Under the pieces are notes generated by a model. That model worked only from the letters and a program-made list of their open reading frames with translations, was not told the DNA's origin and did not search any database. Made by a program: the position numbers and the translations under genes. From Durusdinium trenchii (taxonomy: Eukaryota > Sar > Dinophyceae > Suessiales > Symbiodiniaceae), in NCBI GenBank assembly GCA_963970005.1, contig CAXAMN010018891.1, positions 305,109 through 369,108 on the forward strand: DNA of 64,000 nt. The letters run 5' to 3'. Every line of letters starts with the position of its first letter. The stretch's first letter is position 1. Positions 1-9,239 of this stretch are shown in pieces.

Positions 1-921
1 ATAGTTAAGCTTTCAGGATCGGTCCCCCCGAGTTTGGAAAGCAAAATATGCTTCAAAGTAAGCCCAGCTCTTGGTGGCCACTCGTACAGAATGCTTGAAA
101 CTGTTTGGGCGCAACAACCGAACAAGTCTCATAGAAAAGGTTTGTTGGATACCTGTGAACCTTGTGCGATCCACCCACTTTCCAGCTATAAGTCACTATA
201 GGTCCTGGCAACTGTGAAAACAAGCAACTGCATTGAGAAAAGTACGTCGCGCTGGCCCTTAGTGTGTCGAGACGCCCGATACAATAGCGCTTTCAAAGAG
301 CGTCTTTTCTGGCTCCTGCAAGTACAGAAAGAAGCGGTCATCACAATCAAGCGTCGTCCTGTGCTTGTTGATGAGATCATCACCACTCGCCCTCAATGTT
401 TGTAGACATTTGCCACAAATGTGTTTGCACATCAGTGAGGATATATAATGTCAACCCTGGATTATTAACCCCCCGGCCCCTAGAAGGTGTCTTATTTGGC
501 GGAGTTGGAGAAGGAGAAAGTCGGGATCTTTTTACTTGGAGTGGATGAATCAGGAGAGATCACTAAGTCTAAATATCTTGATGAGGGGAAACTCCCAAGA
601 CTGTGACTATATAAACCTTTTCATGAGGGGGATCTAAGATTCATTTCAAGGATGGAGTTTATGAGATCAAAGTATGCTATGAGCATTGACATCAGGAAGG
701 AACTGCATGAGCATGAGAAGCAAGTGAGAAAGCAAACAAGGAAGGGTGAGGAGGGGAAGGTGCATGCAGCAGGATACTTCAATTGCTAAGAAATGCCCAA
801 CTAAAGAAGTTACAGTCTCTACCACATGCGATTCAAATTTGCCGCAGTTTGTTGCAAGCGGCTGTGAAAGGGCAGCTCCAATATTTACCTGCATCTTTGA
901 ACAAGCACATCACAAAAAACA
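1..921. other. No gene recognised; start of window
   Basis: I see no open frame, motif or repeat here that I can defend as a gene. Short frames exist on both strands but none is longer than about 75 codons or shows a recognisable motif. It is probably intergenic DNA, or an intron or 3' flank of the exon that follows on the minus strand. Confidence 0.4.
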
Positions 922-959
922 CTAAGGAGAGCGATATTTGATCAAAGGTTTTCCAGAAG

Positions 960-1250
960 GAAGCTTCTGAAGACGGCACAAAGAACACTTCTGCTCCCAT
1001 AGCTCCTCGAGCATATGGAACTTCGGGTTTTCTGGTTGCCGGAGCAAGACAGATTCAGTGAGGTCGCGCAGGAGCTTCTTAACATCCTTCTGATCCAAGT
1101 CTGGACATGCTTGGCTCAGTCCACATTCTCCATTGCCATGGCTCCGTAATTCTACACATTCTGTGGCCAGACTCTTGACCTCTTAAAGTTCCAAAGGAGT
1201 GGGAATAAGAATCTTGGTGGCTCCATTCAACCTTTTCCTAAGGTCGTGTC
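960..1250 (-). CDS. Probable exon(s) with a DPY-30/RIIa-like docking helix pair
   Basis: On the minus strand an open stretch reads into the motif LLRDLTESVLLRQPENP followed by a helix with MLEELWEQ. A helix ending L..L...V.......P.NP is the general look of the dimerisation/docking fold of cAMP-kinase regulatory subunits and DPY-30 proteins, which anchor complexes on cilia or chromatin. The exon appears to start at 1179 after an AG|G acceptor (ct at 1180-1181 on the plus strand). A second open stretch (DLRKRLNGATKILIP) lies just upstream at about 1191-1247 and may be the previous exon. Only this fragment is seen; the family call rests on a short motif and is tentative. A stop lies at 922-924 if the exon runs on. 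Confidence 0.4.
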
Positions 1251-3362
1251 TTGCGAAGGAACTTGAACTACTAGTTTTTGGTGTGAGAGCCAGTCTGGAA
1301 GCACTTGATGTAGTTTTATCCTGATGTTCTCTTTTCACATTGTAGTAGGTGCCCAACATCTCCTGATCGGCAAACTGTCTCTGCCTTCAAGGAGGCCATT
1401 AGGTTCACCCTGTTTCAGCTACATACTCACAAGTCTTCAGGCAACGTAACTCACGGATGCTTGCGCTTGAGAAATCCAGCCCTCTCTTCCCCTTTTTTGA
1501 GAATAGCGAGGCTGTGAAGGTCATGCATGTGCTTGCACACATTTGACACTTCGAGCGGAATTAGAGAAGGCGGAGATTGTAATTCATATCTTGCTCTACA
1601 ATCCAAAAGGCTATGGATGTTCCCCGTCTTCCTAGTGTACATGACGCCAATCACGACTGTGCTCAGAAAAGAGATTCACCGGGAACGGCTTGCCAAAAAA
1701 CACACTAAGTCAAGTGAAACCAGCCACCAAGAACAAAACAAGTTTCTGACAAGCGTAAATAAGTGATGAGTGATCCACAAGTTGATCGGTTTGCGAAGTA
1801 TTCCCGGCGGGTTTCTCAGTTTGCATTAGCATAGCGACTGCCTCACTGGGCGCCGCTGGATGATGCGCTTTCACCGTCACCTGAGCTTTGGGGTGGTTGA
1901 GGACCGAATTCACTCACGATTTGGCCATGGCAAGGATTCATTCCTGAATGATACAAGGCCGGCGCTGAAAAGCTGCTGGTAGCGCGACATATTCTTTTTA
2001 ACCTCATCCCAGTGCTCTTTGAACACCTCAGGTCTCCACATGGAACTGGCTCAACTCAGATTGAACGTGCTTTTAGGTGGGTCTGTGTGTGTGTGCTAGC
2101 CGTGAGTCAAATAGACTGACAAAAGCAAGTTGGGAGTTGTTGGGAGTAGCTTGCTGGAATCAATTAGCCAAGCCCCCTCTTGCGCAAGGATGTCTCCGAG
2201 CCTTTGTGAACTCGGAGAGGTTGGAAAGGAGTGCCTCCAGGTCTACTGGCACCTGTGCTCAAATGGGTCCAAAGCAATCGCCACTTAAACATCTGAGCCC
2301 CTGCGAACTGCTCACACTCTTACAACATTCTCGAGGGCAAACCTCATTGGAGGACTTTGGCAGTAGGACCCCGCAGAAGCGCAAAGTCGCATGGACCTGA
2401 GGCAAAGAAAGTCTCTGACATATGCAAACTGAAAAGAAAATGGGTATGGGTCGTTTGTGAACTGAAAGCAAGATACCACTCTTACTTGCATCGTTCCATC
2501 ACATGCTGAAGATAACAAGGTGCCTGTTCTGCCGTGGACTCCATGTCAGCTTTCAACAGGCTGCAAAGCTTCTCAATGATACACCTCCCAATTCCATGTG
2601 AGCCGCGATCTAAACCTCTTACGGTAAAGGACATTAAAAGGGTGGTATTGCCTTTGTGTTGCCGACCCTATCGTTTTTGAAGCATGCGCTGATTTTTGGA
2701 ATCAGCACTCTCGACATGAGGCCTATAGCCAGGCACCCACAATGGCCGCGTCTTCTTTTACTGACTTTCAGAGTCCCACATTTAACACAAAGAATTCTGT
2801 GGCGTTCTTTTCCTTGCTACTGAGGCCCATGTGGAACACATGTGAACCTCTGGCCTCGTGGGCCTAAAAATGCTCAAATATTGATCGGAATGGTATCGTT
2901 TGGGGTATCGTTTGCCATGCTGAAAATTCCACTAAAGCCCTGCCGTTTGAGGCAACAAAAACAGGAAGGCAACATCTAAGAGAGCGCAAAGGATGCATCT
3001 TTCTCAAAGGATACATCAGATTGTATCCCAATTGTGTCTTTATCAAAGAAAATATCAAAATAATATAACAGAACTAATCATGTATATATAATAATGCAAT
3101 CAAAGTGGGGTTTCTTCGTTTTCTTCCAGCCCTATCATTCTTAGGGTTATCCTTTAGACTAGCATGTTTTGTCCAGCAGCCTTCAAACTACATAAGGACG
3201 GGTTTTGATAGGGGCTAATGTGTAGGAGAGGCAAGAACTATCGCGCATGCGCCTCATGCACCGAAGCCGGCGTTGAGCACTGCCGCGAATCTTCATGACG
3301 TCCTGTCAGCATCTCTCAGAAACATATATATAACTATATTGGACCGTTTTCTTCGTTGTTTC
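1251..3362. other. Stretch without a supported gene
   Basis: A 107-codon plus-strand frame sits at 2077-2400 and opposing minus frames overlap it; neither shows a domain or a splice-site pattern like the neighbouring genes. I leave all of them uncalled. Around 2880-2920 two short copies of a GGTATCG-type word appear, related to the repeat at 3563 and 3987. Confidence 0.35.
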
Positions 3363-3425
3363 TATATAATAGCAATGGCCTCCAACCTACTAGCGATGGT
3401 CTCCAACCTACTAGCAAAGCGATTC
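3363..3425. repeat. Two units of the dispersed 21-bp GATGGCCTCCAACCTACTAGC repeat
   Basis: The unit occurs about twice here with single-base changes (GATGGTCTCC variant). The same unit recurs at 17.37, 37.27, 50.69, 51.52 and 52.6 kb in both orientations, so it is a dispersed minisatellite seed, not a local duplication. Confidence 0.75.
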
Positions 3426-3562
3426 CTGGCAAAGTGTCTGCCTCATTAAGGAAAAACAACCAAATCGGTGCTATTCGTGAGTGTGATGTTCAAACCCCCT
3501 CCAGATCCCTACATGAGTGATCGCCCAAAACGGATCATAAAACTTGATAAACTTTATATGTT

Positions 3563-3599
3563 GGTATCGCTTTTGGGGGGTCGCTATATCGCTTTACAG
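3563..3599. repeat. GGTATCGCTTTTGGGGG short dispersed repeat, copy 1
   Basis: This 37-bp word ends TATCGCTTTACAG. A nearly identical word lies 0.42 kb downstream at 3987-4023 in the same orientation. Confidence 0.7.
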
Positions 3600-3670
3600 T
3601 GTCGGATGCCTTTGTCATCTTTCTTGAGGATTCTCTTGAAAACATAGCCAAAGTGAAGTGCACAAAAAGA

Positions 3671-3707
3671 AAACGAGAGAGAAAGAGAGAGAAAGAGAGA
3701 GAAGGAG

Positions 3708-3741
<34 letters not shown>
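3671..3741. repeat. Purine microsatellite (GAGAAA / GAAA)n
   Basis: A run of GAGAGAAA and then GAAA units on the plus strand. It gives artefactual Ser/Phe/Leu-rich frames on the opposite strand. Confidence 0.9.
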
Positions 3742-3742
<1 letters not shown>

Positions 3743-3986
3743 ACTTTCCATTGACACAATAGCATTTCCTTCCCCCTTCATTGCGGTTCTTGTTCTAGAG
3801 CTCTTCATCTGTGTCAGTCTCCACGGGTACTGTGAAAATGAAACGAAATCATACGAAAGGGGATCCGCTCATCTAGGCCACATTTTGATCATCCAGGGGT
3901 ATCGCTTTGGCAAGGCTTCATGTAAAGTGAAAACACATCAAATGATTGAAGAAAATGATTAACTTTATTGAAGTGCACATTGTGAA

Positions 3987-4023
3987 GGTATCGCTTTTGG
4001 GGGTTCACTGTATCGCTTTACAG
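3987..4023. repeat. GGTATCGCTTTTGGGGG short dispersed repeat, copy 2
   Basis: Second copy of the word seen at 3563-3599, same orientation, differing at a few positions. Confidence 0.7.
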
Positions 4024-4399
4024 GTTTTTGGATGATTTCAATGGAATAGTTCATCTCAAATCAAGATTTGTGCACAGACCCTTTAGGTCGTTGCTCATAC
4101 AGTTCCACGCTTTTAGCTTGTCAACTTGGCACGAAACAACCTGCTTCCGGGGCACTGCCTGAGATTCTGTGAGCTGCGCGAAGTGACAACACCTCTGAAA
4201 CTGTCACCGATCAAAATTACCGCTATTGCGCAGAAGGTTAGGATGATTTGCGTGTGCGCTGCCATTCACGGCATTCTTGGGTGCCAGGGTGAGGAAATGT
4301 TGGTCCTGTATCTGCCACAACGAGGCGTCCACATCGGACAGAGTTTTGTTTCACTTGCGACAGGGAAACACAAAAAGTAGACACTTACCAGAAATATAT

Positions 4400-4895
4400 G
4401 AAAAGTGTGCCATGTGCACGGCGGAGGATAAACTGCACTGTGCAAACGCGGTCGTATGTCACATACGCGCTCCGCATAAGAGTGGTCCGGGTCGCGAGGG
4501 GGGGTTACGGCATGTGGTGTGGTGAGTTTTGTCAACCCGGCTCTGCATAGAGACTCTGTTGCGTCAACGCTCGTTTGTGTAGAGCAATATGGTGTGTGAA
4601 CGCTGGCTTGCGTAAAAGTTGCGGTGTGTGAATTCTGACGTGTGCCAAAGCTTCGGTCCCAGACCGGCACTCGCTTTGTAAAGACCGCAGGTGTGCGTGC
4701 ATTGCGAAAAGCAGTGTTGCGCAACCGCATTGCGTAAGAGTTGTGGTCCCAAAGCACGCAGTGCGAAGATGTGCGCGAATTGCGCAGAAGCCGTATTGCG
4801 CAACGTCATTGTAGGGGTATTGCTGTGGCTGCCAGTCAGTTGGCAACATGCTGTGGATGGTGGGCGACGCTAGTGGTGCTGGCGAGGGGGCGAAG
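4400..4895. repeat. Degenerate TTGCGCAA/TTGCG-rich region
   Basis: ATTGCG, TTGCGCAA, TTGCGTAA and GTGCG words recur every 15-40 bases from about 4540 to 4815, giving a degenerate tandem texture with a high density of CG dinucleotides. The many overlapping open frames on both strands follow from this composition and I do not call them genes. It abuts the left LTR-like repeat of the retroelement at 4896. Confidence 0.5.
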
Positions 4896-5086
4896 TGCAT
4901 TTGCAGTGGAGTTCCCGTGGAAAGACATTGTCTCATGAGCGGTCCAGCGAACAACCGCAAACGGAAGTTCTGTCAAGTGCTATGGCGTACGCAAGCAAGC
5001 GGTTGTTTTACCAGCCTTGGCCAAATACGTCAGTCCGACATAAGAGGAGAGACCAGACAGGGGCTAGTAGTAAGCAAAAGCAAACA
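4896..5086 (-). repeat. LTR (downstream copy in element orientation)
   Basis: 191 bp, closely matching 8726-8912, including the shared words CAAGCAAGCGGTTGTTTTACC and CATAAGAGGAGAGACCAGAC (each cited in part). A few substitutions and small indels separate the two copies, which suggests an older insertion than the element at 22.4 kb. Confidence 0.8.
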
Positions 5087-6299
5087 CAAAACAAACACAA
5101 TTTTCTTGACCCCTGTGCACGAAACTGTCATTGAAACGACTAAGGTCGTTATTATGTAAATACATACATATGTATATATATATACTTTTCAGAAGAGTAT
5201 TTTTTTGACAGTCAATGTCAGCCGCACAACGGAAAGCTCGGTCAACTAAGTACAGGTCATACTATGTACGTGAAAACTTGAAAGGTCTTAGCAAAGGTCG
5301 GTTCATGTGAGCAAGCGCTGAAAAGTCCATACTGCTGGAAGCAAAGGCCTGCATGTGGTCAGTCGTAACCTGGGGTGGGCTGCAGAAGGCGTCGGCGGCA
5401 AAACGAGCGCATCAGGATTGACAACAGACGCGGACGTAGGGCGAGGTGGCTTATCGGGAATGAGCTCTGGCAAAGAAACAAGATTCCTCAGGGGGTTCGA
5501 TAGGAAAACCGGTATGGCTCCCAAGTGTTGGTACCTGTGGCGCTGGTGGTGAATTGGTCTGGTTTCAAAGGCTTCCGACGGCGCAGGCAAAAGTGCGTAC
5601 ACCGGGCGCGCTTGCGTAAGACAGCGACACGGCGAATAATACAAAGGTCCGTCCGGAAGGATGAAAATCACTGAGGCTGTGGTGACACGCGGACGCTGTC
5701 AGGACATAAACGCGATGCGGTGTTTTCTTGCGCCACACAAAAGAATGGAAAGATCTGGCGGCGACGCCAAACTCGTATTTGCGCCAAATCAAAACACTGT
5801 TCAAAAGAGAAATGCGGCAGAAACTTCCTACGCAGGAAGGAACATCATTCTTCAGAGATATCCTTTGTTGACCGTCATAGTTCTGCGAATGCATGTCCAG
5901 TTCACAGGTGCTGGAAACCTGGGATATAGCCTTGGACATACGCGAAAAGAACTTTTTCGAAGGATCGTACTGGTGGTCTTGGCAGTTAACTCTTTCGCGC
6001 GAATGATCTTATCGGTACGCAGGAAGTCATGTTCATCAGCGAACTGGAAGACAGAAGACAAGTGTGTGTTGACACTCAGGATCTGTGAAATCATCTAGGG
6101 GGTCCATATACAGACATGCGCAGCTGTCCGTTGGACGGACATTAAAGAACCTGCTGAAACAATTGGCAAGCGCTTGGCAAAGTCTATAGGGATAGACCTG
6201 CGCTAAATGAGTTCTACTTCCATGTCCTTTGGCTGATCCTTCAAGATGTTCATGTTCACGTTTGTGTTTACAATACCTGTTGGAACATCGACGGCAGGC

Positions 6300-6793
6300 T
6301 GGATCAACAACTCCAGGCGGAAAATTACGAAGCAACGACATTGGCTTAAGATCTCTTGCGCCAAAACAACACACGTCAAGACTGCCAAAAGTGACACCTT
6401 GTTCCGTCGGAAGTTCAAAAATGGACTTTGTAACTTGGCATACCAGAGCTTAGAGGTGAAAGGATTCTCCACGCCAAAGTATCTGTTTTGTCGATGTATG
6501 TTGGCGCTTAGCGACTTCGGTACAAAAATCAACCGTTGGCAACATCTTGCGACATTTCTGTTGGACGGACTCCCCATCATGGAGGTATTGCATATGGGAC
6601 AAAGGGCCACAGACAGGCTTCAACGTGACAACATCTGGCTGCTGCTCACAACGATCCGGTTAGTCGCTGATCGTCCCTTGGACATGAAAATGTCAAAACC
6701 ATTCCTAATATCAATTGGTGTTCCTACCTTCATACCAGACAAGGCACAGCACTGACTTAACCTGGCAGAACCGGCAAAGATCTCAAAGAACAT
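6300..6793 (-). pseudogene. Retroelement-borne DNA cytosine-methyltransferase-like fragment
   Basis: On the minus strand the frame opens with a motif-I-like EIFAGSARLSQ at about 6785-6750, continues through a GxPIDIRNGFD segment, shifts frame, then gives PVCGPLSHMQ at 6617-6590 (the Cys-containing motif-IV position) and VENPFTSKLWY near 6475-6440 (motif-VI-like). This order (F/E-AG-S loop, P-x-C, ENP) is that of C5 cytosine methyltransferases. Similar modules are known in dinoflagellate retroelement polyproteins. A stop and at least one frame change show it is not functional here. It lies downstream of the integrase remnant within the same element. Confidence 0.6.
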
Positions 6794-6799
6794 GGACCT

Positions 6800-7160
6800 A
6801 CCTCCAACCTCATACTTCCAGCGTGCGTCTGCAAAGGAAGTCGCATCAGAACTAAAGAATTCTTCTGGAACTATTTGTGCACTCTTGCCTCGTACAGGTA
6901 CGGGGGAAGACGATCATGTTTTTCACCTATTTCTTAAACATGCGATTGGCTGTCTCAGCACGATTCGGCCAGGTGTCATTGGACCAAGACTGATTGGACG
7001 AATGTTCAGAATTGGGTAGCTTCTTTCCCATTCATAAACGCTTGATTGGCAACGACGTACTTCGGCTGCAGCTGATACTGATCTACATACTCATGAAAAG
7101 CCTTGATGGATTCAGGCTTGTTCTTATTAGTCGCAGGAATCGCGGTTAAAAAGCGTAGTT
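6800..7160 (-). pseudogene. Integrase-like remnant of the minus-strand retroelement
   Basis: The minus frame gives ATNKNKPESIKAFHEYV and then PKYVVANQAF, resembling the region before and at the second catalytic Asp of retroviral-type integrases; here that Asp position reads Asn. Further on, with stops, comes a W.NR.E-like fragment. Several stops break it. Assigned from resemblance and from its position after the Gag fragment. Confidence 0.5.
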
Positions 7161-7270
7161 GCTCAATTCAAGATAGTCAGGATAATGATTCGTTTTCTTG
7201 ACAGGGTTGAGACCTCACAGCGGTCCATGAAAGTCATCTGTCCAAAAAGTTAACTTCAGACCTTAAACCA

Positions 7271-7621
7271 TCAGTCTGACTGTTCAAAGCTCATATGATG
7301 ATGTTTCATTTGCGGCTTAAGAAGTTCTTTCTTACTGTACAAACGTTTGTGTATTCTGGCCATTGCAATGGGCAAGGTTGGCGGAGGGTCGATGAATGGA
7401 TCATCGTCTTTAGGCTCTTTCGTGTCCCTAGTATCAGCGGAAATGATAACAGGCAAGCCACAAGATGGTTTATCAACAGGCTCCTTGTTTGAAGACGAGG
7501 ACGAAGACGGAACAGGTTCATCCAAGATTGGTGTTCTGATCTTCGGCGATTCATCCGTGACAATTTGTGTTTTACCTGTCCATGGCTTCTCCATCGGAGC
7601 TACATTCTCGCCAGTGTCCAT
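7271..7621 (-). pseudogene. Linker frame of the retroelement polyprotein
   Basis: A 116-codon open frame, rich in Pro, Ser and Asp in its first two-thirds, ending in a basic stretch (ARIHKRLYSKKELLKPQ). It sits between the Gag fragment and the integrase remnant and is best read as a surviving piece of the polyprotein linker. No enzymatic motif is visible. Confidence 0.5.
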
Positions 7622-7629
7622 CGCTCTTC

Positions 7630-8689
7630 AATAATGTCAGGTTCTCCCGTCTCTGGCTGAAACTCGCTCTTGCATTCAGGGACAAATGGTCTAGCGGAAC
7701 CTCCTGAGATACGGTATCAAGGTCATCGTCGACCCCTTAGGCGTCTACCCGGGACCTTACGGATGGCAAAAGATTCATGCTCATCAAAGGCCCAAAAGGC
7801 TTCGTCATCTCAAGGTACAAAGCCTTCCTCTTCGTTTTCATTGCCCTCGACCCAGAAACCTTCTTCTCCCTGGTCCACAATCCAGAACGGGACCATCTGT
7901 TCTATGGTGTCTATCGTACAAGTGAGTCAGGATTCCCTTACTTTGGGTCACTTTAGTCAAACGTTCACGCTGGCCTGCCGAAAGCTCAGACTGGATGATA
8001 AAGAACAGAGCAATGAAGTTGTTGGCAAACGCAAAAAGAATCCTACGTCTGTCTTGACAGATCTTAAGCCACTTATCGAAAATATCTTGACTTTCCGGCG
8101 CTCTATCAGCCCAGTAAGAATCGGCAGGGCGTTCAGGGCCACTCCGGCGGCCGTAACCTCAGCTTGCCAAAGTGCATAAACGGCACACGCTCGATCATTG
8201 CCTACACTGCACGACTGTAATCGGCAAGATTGTCGTTCTGGCGCTGGCAAGGTGTCCATCCAAGGGTCTCGAACTTCGAAGTGAGTGTCACGAACTCTTG
8301 GTTGCCCCAAGGTTGAAGAAATTCAGGGCTCTGTAGTGGAAAACGTTCTGCGCTCCCTTTACGAAGTAGGTAATGTTGCCAGGAAGTAATTGATGCCGTT
8401 GTCAGGGTCCCTCAGACGATCATTGTCAAGAAGCTCTCGGTAGATCGGGGCATTAGACGTGTCTTCAACCGTGGTCCACAATAATTTTCGGCCTTATCAA
8501 TGCTGGCAATGGCTAACCAATCATCTACAGCCTCTTCGTAACGAAGCCAGCTGACACGACCATCGAACATCGGAGGCTCATTGACTCCTTATGAGACGCA
8601 GGAACTGCAAACGAAGGCATCGCTGCCATTGCTGATTGGTCGGCACCTGGCCATGGCACTTCCGTAGCATCATCGACTGACGTGGACAT
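7630..8689 (-). pseudogene. Gag fragment of the minus-strand retroelement
   Basis: Reading starts at an ATG at 8689, 37 nt inside the upstream LTR. After a frame change it gives MFDGRVSWLRYEEAVDDW at about 8575-8520, a motif I recognise as the start of the Gag core common in Symbiodinium-type retroelements (FDG..SW...E.A.DDW). Stops and frame changes follow throughout. Gag packages the element RNA; this copy cannot make it. Confidence 0.6.
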
Positions 8690-8725
8690 CACGAGCAGGC
8701 TCCGCTACCACTAAATGACACACAG

Positions 8726-8912
8726 TGCAATTGCAGTGGGGCACCCGTGGAAAGACACTGTCTCGAGACCGGTCCACCGGACAAGTGCAACGGAAGCTCT
8801 GTCAAGTGACGTGCTATCAAGCAAGCGGTTGTTTTACCAGCCTTGAGCCAAATACGTCAGTCAGACATAAGAGGAGAGACCAGACAGGGGCTAGTAGTAA
8901 GCAAAGCAAACA
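8726..8912 (-). repeat. LTR (upstream copy in element orientation)
   Basis: 187 bp, paired with 4896-5086. On the minus strand it begins TGTTTGC and ends TTGCA, and is followed by the Gag start. Confidence 0.8.
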
Positions 8913-9239
8913 CTGGCGGGGGTCATCAAATGATTGATTAATCACACGAAGGGGGGGTCATAGAACTGGTATATCAATCTTTGGTCCCGAGCAGGCTGTT
9001 GAAGCTACCCCTTTGCTTCGCAAAGCCACCTCAAGGTAGCCCTTACCAGGCTCCCTTTCGTTAGAAAAAGGACATACAGTAAGTAAGTTCAATAAGAATA
9101 TCAAGAGAACGTGTAAAGAGCTTGTGCAGGGTTCGTAGTTGCAGCACAAAGGGTGGAAAGAAGCAAACTGAAGGCTCAGGCACATATATATATATAGAGA
9201 GAGAGATGGAGGGTAAGGATACGCTTGGCAATTCCAAGA

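Larger units (their letters stand above)
4896..8912 (-). mobile_element. Decayed LTR retroelement (Gag, integrase, methyltransferase-like module)
   Basis: Two direct repeats of about 190 bp (4896-5086 and 8726-8912) enclose 3.6 kb of broken coding sequence readable on the minus strand. Minus-strand order: Gag fragment (from 8689), a Pro/Ser-rich linker frame (7621-7271), integrase-like residues (about 7150-6800) and a module with EIFAGSARLSQ, PVCGP and ENP motifs (about 6793-6400). The repeats read TG...CA on the minus strand. A TGGTAGCGGAGCC word just inside the upstream LTR could be the primer site. Stops and frame changes interrupt every domain, so the copy is dead. I found no convincing target duplication: the 5-bp flanks are CGAAG and CTGGC, although a CTGGCG word occurs on both outer sides. 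No clear reverse transcriptase was found, so the superfamily is not settled. Confidence 0.8.

Noticed and set aside
2077..2400. 107-codon plus-strand frame
   Set aside because: No motif, opposing frames of similar length, and opposite to the strand of all supported genes.
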